NCBI GenBank assembly: GCA_015178975.1
Contig: WHVD01000085.1
Coordinates: 186,001-250,000, forward strand
Length of the DNA stretch: 64,000 nucleotides
Source of the DNA: Hysterangium stoloniferum
Taxonomy: Eukaryota > Basidiomycota > Agaricomycetes > Hysterangiales > Hysterangiaceae
Reading direction: 5' to 3'
Part shown: in pieces, positions 34,060 to 45,437 of the stretch
Position numbering within the stretch: position 1 is the first letter of the stretch
Layout of the letters: every line of letters begins with the position of its first letter
Position numbers and translations under genes: made by a program
Notes under the pieces: model-generated
What the model was told of the DNA's origin: nothing
The model's input: the letters and a program-made list of their open reading frames with translations, nothing else
The model's database searches: none

Positions 34060-34960
34060 TCAGGTGGTACGGAAGAATTGAGCTTTTACAAAAACCTGAT
34101 CACCAATTTCAAAATTAGGAGGTGGGATCCTGTTTTTGTCCATGGAATGTTGGTAATATTCCTGTGTGGAAGAAATAGCTTTCCAAAGTTCTTGATGTAA
34201 TTCGTCAAGGTCGGTAATAAATTCTTGAGCATGGACAGAAGCCAAATCTCGTTCGGAATGTACAGTGAGATTCAGATTATAGCCTTTGTTGGCGAAAAAA
34301 GGAGATATGCCCGTAGTTGCATTCGGAGAGTTATTGTAGGCGAATTCTGCGATTGGAAGAAGGGATTTCCAGTTGTCCTGTTGATAATTGCAATAGATGT
34401 GGAGATATTGTTCCAATGTTTGATTTACGTGTTCCATTTGTCCATCACCTTCTGGGTGATATCCCGAGGTGAAGTGTAGTTTCATGTCGAGGGCTTTTCT
34501 GAGGGCCTGGAAGAAATGGGAGACGAACTTGGAACCTCGATCAGAAGTTATGTGAGATGGAACTCCATGTTTGGAAAATATGTGAATAATGAAAAGTTCT
34601 GCTAATTGTAAAAACATGATTGTATCATGGGTGGGTATGAAAATGCTTGTTTCGAGAATCGATCCACAACAACTAAAATGGATGTAAAGCCTTCAGATGT
34701 CAGAAGTTGTTCAATAAAATCCATGGAAATTGAGTTCCAGGGTTTTTCTGGTATCGGAAGTTGCTTGAGAAGGCCGTATGGCTTATGCCTCTGGGTTTTG
34801 GAGTGTAAGCAGGTGGTGCATGACTTACAGAACTGGGTTACGAAATCTTGGAGGTTCGGCCAAGTGTATTCTCTATGGATTAAACCAAGAGTATTGTTAA
34901 TGCCATAATGTCCAGAGATTGGATGATCGTGTTTATACTGAAGTACACGGAGTCAGAGAT
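34060..34960 (-). pseudogene. pol: Integrase of the deleted gypsy element
   Basis: From 34920 downward: LQYKHDHPISGHYGINNTLG (HH of the zinc site), CKSCTTCLHSKTQ (CC), then SMDFIEQLL (first catalytic Asp) and, below 34617, HGVPSHITSDRGSKFVSHFF (second Asp) and GYHPEGDGQMEHVNQTLEQY (the catalytic Glu position follows in this block). [20 protein letters not shown] and the GDQVFVKAQFFRTT C-terminal part end it. Only one or two frame breaks are seen (near 34620 and 34055), so the core looks recently active. Confidence 0.85.
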
Positions 34961-35166
34961 TGTTGGGATTCCAGCTGATCTTCTGCTTTGTTGTCGGAAG
35001 TGTGCGTAATATTGGGATCCTTCATTACCTTGGTAACCTCCTCGGTAACTTCTTCAATTGAAGCTGATGCTGTTGGCTGAATTGGGGTTTCAGGTTGGGT
35101 TGTATAAAGTTGCAATGGGGATTGAAGTTGGGATGGTCCTTCAGCAGCTTTGCATTTGGGACCCAT
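34960..35166 (-). pseudogene. gag: Gag N-terminal stub of the deleted gypsy element
   Basis: The frame starts MGPKCKAAEGPSQLQSPLQL, a basic-then-Pro/Gln-rich leader like that of the 30-kb element, then an acidic VTEEVTKVMKDP stretch. It ends at the deletion junction with integrase near 34960. The capsid domain is absent. Confidence 0.6.
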
Positions 35167-35200
35167 GATGAGCGAGTTGCAGAGTTGAGATCTGATATAC

Positions 35201-35749
35201 TGTTAAGTGCCGTGTCGGGAACTTATTCCGGAACTATCAGAAAGTCACCGGGAAGTCGGGAACTATCGGATAGGGTCAGGATGTCAGCTTTAGCTTATGT
35301 GCTGTGCCTTTACGCAAATGCTCAAAGTCCTTAATTTCAGAGGTGAGACTTACTATGGAAGGTACGGATATTCAGAGTTCCAAAGAGTTCTGAATATTGA
35401 GTGTACAGAAAGACGGAAGAAGGAATAAGGAACTACAGTAAGTCGATATCAGATCTAAGGTAAAGTACAAATTCGCGGAAACTAATATAAGTCTTCTTGT
35501 TATTGTACTACAAACTGAGACCATAATAAGATGGAAACGGAAGTATTCTTAAAACGAAAATACAATAAGACATATTGGGGAGACAATATTCCAAAACGGG
35601 AATACAATAGACAAACGAGTGAATATTTGTCAATGGACAAATTACCAAATGCAGAACAAGAGAAGAATGTGGAAGGTATGGTACCTATGATGTTCTGTAG
35701 TCAGAGATCGGAAGTCGGATATTGAAACATCTGGGAACGGGTCATAACA
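35201..35749 (-). repeat. 5' LTR of the deleted gypsy element
   Basis: 549 bp, starting TGTTAAGTGCC and ending GGTCATAACA in plus orientation. It is 16 bp longer than its partner because of a short insertion near 35270. Confidence 0.9.
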
Positions 35750-35838
35750 CCTTGCCCCAGTGAAAGGTATCAACATCTCCCAGACCTTCAAGTTATTGTC
35801 AAAGCACTTTCCTGAAATAGACATAAGTTAGTTGATTC

Positions 35839-36120
35839 TTGTTAGCATTCATCCAGAATGTCCCATTAAGTATTTGCATTTTCACCCAGGCTAAAATTGG
35901 TGGGATTGATGGCATATTTGTTGCATACCCAAATACAGTAAGAATTTTCAGCTTCCAATATATCCCAGTGCAGGAAATGGAGGAGTTATTGCATGGGCCT
36001 GGCACACCAGAAAGAGGAGCTCAAATATCTGAGAAATGTGTTGGGATAATGGAGGCCTTAATGGAGGAAGTACATCAGGAAAGTGGGAAGATCAGTAAGT
36101 ATGCCATCTATATTGTCTAG
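35839..36120 (+). CDS. Unrecognised exon-like frame next to the gypsy element
   Basis: The frame from about 35893, after a CATTTTCACCCAG acceptor, reads AKIGGIDGIFVAYPNTVRIF, SFQYIPVQEMEELL, then RGAQISEKCVGIMEALMEEV and ends near a GTAAGT-like donor at 36094. It looks like a real internal exon with intron borders rather than chance. I recall similar strings from repeat-associated basidiomycete proteins but cannot name the family. Confidence 0.4.
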   Translation: MLAFIQNVPLSICIFTQAKIGGIDGIFVAYPNTVRIFSFQYIPVQEMEELLHGPGTPERGAQISEKCVGIMEALMEEVHQESGKISKYAIYIV

Positions 36121-36408
36121 AGCCATCTAGGAGAGCTAGCTAGCTCAGCTAGACTTGGCTAGACACACTACTTTCATGAGATCCCTATTTACTAGTCAGT
36201 ATAACAGCTTACTATAGATCTAGGGACTCTAGGAATGCTAGGGAGTCTACATAATGGGTGTAGACATTCCCAAATCCCTAATGTAGTAGCCTGTTTCTCT
36301 GGCAAGGTAAATACAGACATTGTGTTCTATTTTGGCATGGAATACTGAAATTACATAATAGTCACTGTTCTGCATCATTAATAAGGGGTGGTCCATGGAC
36401 AAGCTGTA

Positions 36409-36511
36409 ATGTATTTAGGGGCTTCTCTCAGATAGCTCAATACTGTATATGCTATAGTGTTACAAAGCTTCAACAATAAAATAAGCAAAGGTCCAGTAAT
36501 TTAAATACTGA
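36409..36511 (+). repeat. Short dispersed repeat, second copy
   Basis: It matches the minus strand at 11938-12058. The wider 36120-39466 stretch is mostly AT-rich, with no gene I can support. A minus frame at 37894-38100 has cysteines (SACGDCGRVDC) but no family match. Confidence 0.55.
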
Positions 36512-39466
36512 TAGATTAATGAGCTGTGCTATTAAGCTTAAACAACTCAAATCAATGCTTATTTTGATTATTGAATGGTTCAAAAGAACAATATGTAACT
36601 CTTTTAGCAAATAAACAACTATTCCTTGAGAACAGGGACTAGAAGCTGAGTATATGTGCAGTAACTTAGCAGAGACTTGATATAAAGCTTCTTATTCTTG
36701 TATGCTTATTTGTAACTATTAATAGATATTTAAAAAGGTGTTAAATAATTTATTAATAGAGAAAGTAATTTGTATTGAATTTCTTGTGTGCTTGTACTTG
36801 ATTAATTCACTAGCTTAAGGGATGGGCCTTGAATAATCTAAGTTTTGGCAGGGATTTCAGTAGGATACCTATTAGGCTTATTATGTAATTAATAACCCTA
36901 AGGGGTAGCTGTGAGGCTGGGGGAACTTAGATGATTAGCTAAGTTCAAGAGTTGCTGACAAAGAGTTCTAGATTCTGCAAGTGTAGGTGCTTGCAGTTAG
37001 TGTATCAGACTAAGGCTATTTTTGTCCTTAGGATGATGAGATAAGCTTCTGAGCTGTGCAGTAAAATATGTGTGAGATAAGTTGATTTTATTGGAAACTT
37101 GGCCCTCTTTATATACATTTTGATAACTAAATAATTAACCATTTATTTATTTTATGAGGTCATTAGTTAGGTCATAATGACCTCATATTCTACTTATTTT
37201 TTACCCTTTATTTATCATATGATTCCCCTCTCTGAGACAAGGGTTCCAACCTTTGGCTTGAACATGAAGGTCAAGGCCGCAGTCCCGGAACGGAAGTAAT
37301 TGCTGAGTCAGCGGAATCAAATAATGACTCGAGTATGTCGTTACAGTCACATTCATGACTAAATGATATCCAAGGTCGGAGGCTTATCTAATAGGTCACA
37401 TGACTCCAAAAATGCGCACATTGGAGCAAGCAATGTGCCGAAAAGCAATAACTAAGTAAATAAAATATAAATAATTAGTTATAAATTATAATAAATTAAC
37501 TAAGATATACTAGCATTATATGAGCTCATATATGCTATTATTATGCAAAGTTAAAAGGAACTAGGCCTTATATTTCACAATAGAATATAATAAAAATTCA
37601 AGAAATTCAAGAAAATAATAAGAAAATTAAGAGAACTTTTATGAGATAATGCTGATACCTCACACAAGCTATTCATCTGGGTAACACCTGGAAAAATCTT
37701 ACTGGTCAGAGATTGGTCAAAGAGCTTGTCCTGATGGTCTCACATTGATCAAAGTCATCAGATAATCAGCCCAGCCGCAGGCAGCAGAGCAGGAACCCAC
37801 GTATAGATGAGTGGCCAAAATCTAACTTTGAAGCTTGATCCTAATGTCACAATCCCTTTTTTCATCAAACTTAAAGCTTAAATGAAACACAAGTCAGTCC
37901 TGTGGCACCTGATGCCCAAGAACATCCGTCCAAATACACATAACAGGGATAGCCTCACACCCAGTCATCACTCGTGCCCCGTTACTCACCGAAATACAAT
38001 CCACCCTGCCACAATCGCCACACGCCGAATGAGATGTAACATGCCTCAGGGATAAGAGCCAAGTTGTTCCTTCAACTCGATGACACATATTCAATCGCAA
38101 CCATTAGTGTTAATTTCATGCACCCCAAAATATCTCACAAGTATGTCTTGTATTTTTATCGATCATAATCATAGTCTCCTGACCGGAGGTCCCTGCAGGT
38201 CTTAAAAGTCGGCGATGTACGGAATATTTTGCCTGACTATGCTTATCAAGTAGTACCGCTATTCTTGTGATATATTAAGAACTCACTCGCAATCCATCAT
38301 GTATCACAGTGAAAACAACTGCAATTTTTGAACGGAGGGAAGAAACTCGGTGATAAACCACCGATGGCCACAAATAGACCGCGAGTCTAGGTAGCATTAG
38401 AATGAGAGGAGGGGTCAAGAGAACGGTCCCGCAAAGACTTCCGTTCGGAGGAAGAACTGAATGGTCTAAGAGGGGGTGGATATTGGGGTCTCCTCAAAGC
38501 CAAGGGTGATTGCTTTAATCTCTGGCACCTAGGGCTACCTTTCTTCAACCTTCTTAACGGAGTAGACTCATTCTAGGCAGTACACAGTCCCCTGCATATT
38601 ATAATGGTGAGGTAATGTGTGACCATGAACTTGGAGTGCTAAATGCAGCATATAATAAAGATGCCCACGAAGCATATCCAATTTAGTTAATCCCCTAGAC
38701 CCATGTCAATATTGTACATCCGAGCGTAGGAGCAATGCTAGAAGACTCGGCTTGATATTATTGTACATCAATCATAACCATGATGGATGTGCGTCATCCA
38801 CAGTTCATCTATAAATAATGACACTAACAAATGTTACACGTATGAAGGCAGAAAGACTCAAGACGGCGGAAAACTTTAATGGAGAACACGGGGGGTGGGG
38901 AAACAAGGGAGATCATCTAGGTCAAAATACCGTGGTACTTACAAGGGGAGAAAGCCGACTGAGAGAATGGAAAATAGAATGGAAATTCAAGCCCTGTCAT
39001 AGATACATTTACACCATCTATGCAGCACGTAACCTGAACGGCACCAGATCAAGCTAAATGATGTGATGCTAACTCACGGCCGGGCAGGCGGGCGGTGTAT
39101 CCGAGCATCGTGTATTGCCCCGTTGATATGTTTGAATGCGAGCTCGCTTTAAGTGAGAATATGGATTGGCATATGAGTGGCTAATAGCGAGATTCAGTCT
39201 CGCGGGCCTGGGGCAGTGCTGCGTCTACTTTAAAGTATTTACATAGATCTATTGTGATCCTTATATAAAGAGCGATGCACTCAGGTTAATACAAGCACTC
39301 TCATCAGGGTTCTGATTGATTGTTCCGCATCTTCGCCTCTCATTCAAATATGGGAAATTAATCTATCTGAAGTCGTAGGGTTGCTTCTCATTGAGCGCTC
39401 GTAATTATATATAACTACTTATTATATCATGAACATATTACAGTGAACCAAGACAGGAACCCGCCA

Positions 39467-40969
39467 ATGCCCCACATGATATCCGTAGCAGATCTACAAA
39501 CAGCGGCTATTCAAGAAGCAACTGTGATGTGAGGTACCTTAGGCCGTTTATTGCATACTACTAGTACATCCGCTGACCTAGACTTTTCCAGTAACCTTCA
39601 CACACACAGTGATTTGGCGTCACTAGGTCTGTCTATGGACACTTGCGGTTGTTCATCACATTTATAGATTGGCATCTCAGTTGTGCTTGGTTATGATACA
39701 ATTTTGACTCTTCCGTCGGAAATCCAGTTCGTATGGAAAAGCAAGATCAGACTAACATCTGTGCTCTACATCGTCGCCCGATATTTATCCCTAATTTTCT
39801 TTTTATTTTCTACAACTGCGGTTTCCCTGGATATATTGCTAAGGGTGCGTGGCGAGATGGGCTGAAAGGCTTCCGTGATTTATAGCAGTTGATAGTGTGT
39901 GGTATCTTCGAAATCCCAAGAGTCGTTCATTGTATTAAAAATAGTATGAGTTGACTCTATTGCAATACACAATATACAAGGGTTTAATAGGCTTGTAATA
40001 AAAGTACTTGTGTCTCAATATCTTGTGTCAGTTAGTGTAGCACCTCCTGACAATATAGGTTGGATGCTCTGGGAGGTGTATAGTGGTTCTGACACACATT
40101 AACCTCCAAATGCATGGTCCACAATTAGCATCTTCATATGAAAAGTTGCAATAATTGGTGGACTCCCCCTATAAAAAGGTGTGTTTCATCATCAAATTTA
40201 ACACATTGACTAACTACAGGGAATGCCAAGAAGAAGCATGTGCAGCAACTACGCTGCTAAGTGTAGGATTAATTGCTGTACACGGTGATTGATCTATTTA
40301 ACATTTACTTTCTCATAAAACTTAACCAAGACGGATATTAAGGATATTACTGGCAAGGGTTTATGCTATAAGCAGGGATCGCAAATACCTTCTGATACCG
40401 ATAATATTAGTATATATCGGTCACATTTGCTGCTTTGTGGTACCTCTATTTATTTGGCAGTGCTTCTGAAACGGGATACTCATATGAGCGAGGTAGCTTA
40501 TCACAGTTTATGAAGGTTGTTCTAAAGAAAACATTCAAACCATCAGACTGTACGTGTTATCTCAATAGACTACTCGACTGTTGACACCATTAAACAGAAG
40601 TACACAGATCAATTTTGGATGCCTGACAAACTCAATACGATCGTTATAGACAGAGCATTGGGCGTTTTTAACATAACCTTCGATGCACTCATCTTATTCG
40701 CAACATTATTCCGCACCGTCGGCACGATTAGGCTAAGTGATGTTAAAGAATTTCAGGGACAATCGATAACCTATCTACTTGTGCGGCAAGGTAACTTATT
40801 TCGACGTTTAAGTCTATGTTATGGCTCAGTCGTGTTAATTGTAGGTGTTTTCAGATTTGCGTCAGTGCTAAAATGGCTTGACTTCCGTTGTTTACTGAAA
40901 TCTTGGTTCTGGTTGTACAGCCTAATTTTCCTGTGGAATTTAGGGACTCTGATTCAAAATAAGGCATAG
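39467..40969 (+). CDS. DUF6533-type multi-pass membrane protein (7-TM receptor-like)
   Basis: Exon 1 starts at ATG 39467 (MPHMISVADLQTAAIQEATV) and ends at GTGAGG. A later exon gives VLGYDTILTLPSEIQFVWKS and LYIVARYLSLIFFLF, the basidiomycete DUF6533 signature (YDxLLTLxxEIxxVW, then RY). After the next intron come LLSVGLIAV, and then ARVYAISRDRKYLLIPIILV, the RVYALYxRxR motif. The last exon (about 40619-40969) has FDALILFATLFRTVGTIRL and LLVRQGNLF with two more hydrophobic segments. The family is predicted to have seven membrane spans and has no proven ligand. The intron at about 39846-40220 contains a 275-bp LTR-like repeat. Some exon borders remain unresolved. Confidence 0.68.
39931..40205 (+). 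repeat. 275-bp LTR-like repeat, copy 2, inside an intron
   Basis: It is a near-identical copy of 17350-17624. It lies between a GTGCGT donor at about 39846 and a CTAAC...ACAG acceptor at about 40220 of the DUF6533-type gene, so it may be removed by splicing. Confidence 0.65.
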
Positions 40970-41884
40970 TATTATTATTATTACTGTTTTCCACCGTTTT
41001 CGCTGATACTATTGTATGTCTTCTAAGGTTGTCTCAGTGAATATCTTATTATCAACTGAAAATTTTACCAAGCTCTCATCTCATATCCAATATAGGTCGC
41101 ATTCACAAACGTCGGCACAGCATAGGGAATTGGTAAGTATTTATCGCAAAAATTTCACCTAAATTTTTAATGCCAATTATAGCATATCCATTATTCTTGT
41201 TTGCCGCTTTTTTCTCGATTTGCGAGATTTAAACTCACAATGTGACTCAATCAATGTGACAAACTATCTCGTGGTCTCTACCTTCCGAGGTGCAATGCAC
41301 GGTATAGGAAATTCTTTGATCGAGGACGTCGGAGATGTATATTATACAGAAGGTTTTATTTCAGGGGTACATTGTGAGAGGAGCCTACCCCTCCACACTG
41401 CAGAGGGGCACCCAACCGAGGAGATCTCTGGTCAGAGAATTGAAGGCCTTGACGCCCAGTAATACAAGGGGTCATCCACAACTGTCGAACTATGAGTGAC
41501 CATATAAATTAAAAATTATAACACTTGAAGGAGCAAGATAAACTCCAAAAAGTCATTGGGTATACGTATATGTTCAAATGTTGAGTAACTATTCTATTTG
41601 TACAGGATATTAATTGGTGAAAAAGAATATTTGTATATATTTATTTACCAAACACCTGGCTGTTGGAATTTGTGGCTCAGAACCATAAGTACCCACATGT
41701 ATCCATAATAGTCCCTATCCATGTCTGTGTATGCGGTTTGGTTACTTCTGGTAACCAGTCTGTGTCTGTGTCTGAGTGGTGGTCTATTTGTCCACTAGGG
41801 TACTATTATGTGCCCCGATCCCCCTTCTATTCTATCCTTTTAACACTGGCCCACTTAAAATAGCTCAAAATAATGCAATGTCTA
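40970..41884. other. No confident gene
   Basis: A short frame at 41220-41462 lacks any recognisable motif. The region is AT-rich with no repeat shared elsewhere in the window. Confidence 0.4.
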
Positions 41885-42150
41885 CCGAGTCAGACCTCAG
41901 AAGAACATACTAGGTGGTCTAGAGAATGCAGATCAAGCCACTTTGTACAATTGCCACACCACACCAAACTGGAATCGCGGAGAGAGGAAACGCACGATAA
42001 CTGAAGGGGCACGACCTATGTTATATGTATCAAAACTTCTTAAATTTCTATGGTCTATTGCGGTTAAAATGATGGTGTACCTTAAGAATCGAAGCCCTTC
42101 TCACATGAATGACGGACAAACACCTCTTGAATCCAGGTGTGAAACTTAGC
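41885..42150 (+). pseudogene. Copia integrase relic
   Basis: YNCHTTPNWNRGERKRTITE, GARPMLYVSKLLKFLWSIAV and VYLKNRSPSHMNDGQTPLE match the copia integrase segment around the catalytic Glu (GxxER) and the downstream Y-L-x-NRSP motif. It is isolated, without LTRs or other domains. It differs in sequence from the 6.1-kb copia element, so it derives from another lineage. Confidence 0.7.
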
Positions 42151-42959
42151 TGTGCATTTATTCACTTTCTGTTTGTGACGTTACGCAGTTGTCATCGTCT
42201 TCCCAGAGAAATATCCAAGTACACTCTGCACCTGACCAACAACCCCAACACCTCCCTAGATTCCATACCACCCCTTTTTCAAACCCTTCATCCATAACGA
42301 TCCCTCGCCCTCTCCAACCAAAAGGGTAACTGCCCTGACATCATTGTGAGGGACGATGAGGAGTCCTTAATCAACAAAATTAACCCCCGGGGGGTGGGCA
42401 GGGGACACAATGCCTGGCACATTAGGTCGGATATGGCAGGACCATGATGAATGGCTGCCCACAAGGTGGTCGAGGAAACAAACCAAAGCCCTACTGGAGA
42501 TGTCTGGGAAGCTGGAAATGGCACACGCGCCTGAAATTTTTCAAAGGGGGGATGGGGCCGGATTACCACATATGACTTCACTCCTCAATCACTCATCTCC
42601 CCCTAATTGACCCCTACAACCTTTAACGTCCAGTTGGTTACCAATGTATCTACCTAAGTTTTCAATATCTCTGGGAGCTACTCCACCAGCATAGCAGACT
42701 ACCTACCATGCCTTCCCCGCCTGCATTCACCATTCCACCATTTAAAAGATACCACATCATCCTGTCTGTTATCCATCGAGTGAGGCTGATTAACGCAAAC
42801 TTTTCTAAAGGTGTGACCTAGAGGAAGCTATGGACATGTACTATTTTCGAGGGGGGTACATGATATGTCATACGTTCATGCAGATGTAGGTTCCCATGTT
42901 ACTTATCATCTTACAAAATGGTATTTTCCTTCATCAGTAAAATGAGCATGTGCTCTGGA

Positions 42960-43261
42960 TCCTCCAGGAGGCTCCAGCGGCGCCGGAGTATTCAGAGAAC
43001 ATCACCCAGTTTCAGATGCTCTCAGAGCACTATAGAGACAACAATATCTCTTGCAAATATTTTTCTCAGGCGATTGGCCGGTCGACAGAGGATAGATGCA
43101 TAGCGTGGAGATGCTCAGACATCATCAAACATGCTCGCCATCTCCTACACTCGATCGCCATGCCGTTCACCGGGTCGTCGGAACTATCAAATAGTCGTTG
43201 TTTATCGGTGGTAACTCAGTTCGGATGGCGTATCATGGACGTTGGTGAATTGGGTCACTGA
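42960..43261 (+). pseudogene. RERWSC-module family, inverted C-terminal exon fragment
   Basis: From about 43070 the plus strand encodes the last family exon: QAIGRSTEDRCIAWRCSDII, KHARHLLHSIAMPFTG, LSNSRCLSVVTQFGWRIMDV and the conserved GELGH end with its stop. The same exon ends copies at 57127 and 62472. It is oriented opposite to those copies and forms one arm of an inverted repeat with 45060-45232. The remaining exons are absent. Confidence 0.65.
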
Positions 43262-45232
43262 TTGTACACATTTCTCCGGTGTCTGGTCTTTTTGTAGTAG
43301 TCACAACGATAGTTATAGAAAGAAGTGGAGAACGGTAGACTTATTTTAAACTCTTATTGAGGCCGAGATGGTCAGAAACAGAATTGATTTGGGGACAAGT
43401 TGGGTTGTAAAACTTTGGTAGAATCTGTTGGGATGCCTGCACAAAACCCAAGCGCATATAGGCAGACTGTTTCGGAATGTATACGTCCAAATACACATCC
43501 ACATAACCAATCATACTCAGAACCACACTTCATAATGACAGAACGGACGGAGCCGAGACTGGACACAAAGGACCGGCAGTCGACAGTACCCGTCAGAAAT
43601 GCCGTCACCTCCTCCGAAGAAGACAGAAATAATACCACGCACGGTGTAACCAATTATGTACAACACACGTACAGATCAGGCATACATCCTTCCCCGCCTG
43701 CCCGCGGCACGCAATCGACTGGTTCCTTGTTGCCTCGAGCCCGCTAGTGAGATACAAGGCAAAAATATCAGGTAAATACATCACAGGGTGGGGAATAATG
43801 GCAATAGGTGTCGCGCTTGGGGTGAAGTTAGCTGCATGACTTGTTTTCCACCATGGCGGAAAACGTGGTCCAATTTTGCATCGTTGTCAGAGAATGTAAG
43901 CGATTGAAGTGGTGCAACTTTGTAAGAAATCGGCTCAGCCGGTAATGCCGTTAAGTGCAAGTCCGGTGAGCATAAAGAATTCGCCGGCCAATGCGAAAAA
44001 ATTCACCGAAAATATATTTGAAAGTCCCCGGTGATCTCGTATATGCCAACGTTATCTAGACGAACTCGTAGCGGTTAGTTAACCAAGTGGTTTGTATCTG
44101 TATTAAGATGCTTATATGTTGGTTTTTTACAAGTCTTTTTGCTCCTTTAACCCCAGTTCCTAAGGGTCCTTCCAATATAATTACCCACCTGTAGACCTTT
44201 GGGCCAGGTTATGTAGCATACTAATTTTGGAGTTAATGTCAAGCCTTATATTTCCTGGCTCATTCACTGGCCTTGCTGGTCCCTTGAGGACAGAGACGAC
44301 AACTGCTCCATGAGATGGGTTATCTACAATACATGCCCAACTCCTATACTTTAATTTTTTATGTATTTGAGATGTCATACATTACATTTTATTTTATTTA
44401 TTAAAATGACTTGGTCAGCGAATTCTTGGCATGGGGTGGAACATGCCGACTGTGGGGAGGTTGTGGGAAGTGGCATGTTCCTCCATTTCACACTCGGGGT
44501 GTTTGTCTGCTGGTAAGCGGACAGGCAATACCCCTCCTCCCTTTCATCTGTTTAAGTATCCTATTGCCATTTCCTAGCTACAGGTGACGGCACCAATTTA
44601 GTCAGCCCTCAAGCGCGGCACCTATTGCTATCATACCCCACCCTTTGATCTATTTAACCAATTGTTTTGTCTTGTATTTAACTCGCCAGCTCAAGGCTAT
44701 GAGGAGCCGGTCGATTTCGTGTCGCGGACAGGCGGGGGAAGGATACATGCATGATCTGAGGATGTGTTCCACATCGTTGGTTACACAGTGGGTGGGGTGA
44801 TTTTTGTCTTCCTAAATCCCTTTTGGAGGAATTGACGGGTCACTTTCGACACGCACTTTCGACTGCCGGTCTTTTATGTCCAATCTCGGCACCGTCCTGT
44901 ATTGTCATTATGGTGTGTATGTTTCCGATTATAATTCGTCATGTGGATGGACATCAATTCTGTTTCTGACCGTCTCGGCCTCAATAAGAGTTTAAATTAA
45001 CACTGTCGTTCTTTACTTCTGTATATAACTAGCGTTTTAACTATTACCAAAAGACCAGACAGGTGAATGTTTACAATGAGTGATCCGATTCACCAACATC
45101 GACGATACGCCATCCGAACTGAGTTACCACCGATAAACAACGACTATTTGATAGTTCCGACGGCCCGGTGAACGGCGTGGCGATCAAGTGTAGGAGGTGG
45201 CGAGCATGTTTAATGATGTCTGAGCATCTCCA
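43098..45232. repeat. Large inverted repeat: family 3' end plus downstream block
   Basis: 43098-43870 (plus) and 45232-44590 (minus) read as diverged copies of the same sequence: terminal family exon, a GGTGTCTGGTCTTTTTG-like 3' segment, a CTCTTATTGAGGCCGAGA segment, the R-L-D-x-K-DRQ block, and GGGTGGGG...GCAATAGGTG. The loop is about 0.7 kb. Confidence 0.7.
43400..43747 (+). other. Conserved downstream block, copy 1 (coding status unclear)
   Basis: An open frame holds RLDTKDRQSTVPVRNAV, HGVTNYVQHTYRSGIHPSPP and RGTQST. Related sequence occurs at 44600-44990 (minus) and 53712-53975 (minus, RLDKKDRQSKVPVRSAPSTP, THRVTNDLQY, IHPSPACPRHAINQ). Two of three copies keep the frame; the 44.9-kb copy does not. 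It lies 3' of the family's last exon where both are present, so it could be a neighbouring gene or long 3' sequence. Confidence 0.4.
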
Positions 45233-45437
45233 TGTTAAGTTTTCGTGGTGCTGTTCCTAGACCGTATAACTTTCCGTTTGTCTGAGTGAGTGGCAGTACT
45301 CGTTGTAAACGGATAAGGACTAAATAAGTACAAATAGTCCTTATGTAACCCATAGTACGCGGTGAATCCCCAATGCTGCGACCCGAGCCCTAATGCTCGC
45401 AATCCGTCGCTAACCCGAAATCACAGAAAAGTCAACA
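45233..45437 (-). mobile_element. 205-bp solo-LTR-like insertion with perfect 5-bp target duplication
   Basis: Paralogous exons at 57280 and 62640 run without a break, so the insert can be measured here: TGTTAAGTTTTCG...GTCAACA, bounded by TG and CA and flanked by CTCCA at 45228-45232 and 45438-45442. It interrupts the last exon of the family pseudogene. The strand is unknown; minus follows the host gene. Confidence 0.8.

Larger units (their letters stand above)
31719..35749 (-). mobile_element. Internally deleted Ty3/gypsy chromovirus with both LTRs
   Basis: LTRs lie at 31719-32251 and 35201-35749 (TGTTATGACC...GGCACTTAACA on the element strand). Flanks CTTTG (31714-31718) and CCTTG (35750-35754, by position) form a target duplication with one mismatch. 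A purine tract (AACAGGGGGG) precedes the 3' LTR on the minus strand. Inside, the Gag N terminus (34960-35166) is joined directly to integrase (from about 34960 down), so most of gag, the protease, reverse transcriptase and RNase H are deleted. Integrase, chromodomain and the opposite-strand gene remain. It can only be non-autonomous. Confidence 0.88.

Noticed and set aside
37894-38100. Cys-containing minus frame
   Set aside because: No family match, no splice partners; could be an exon of an unknown gene but evidence is too thin.
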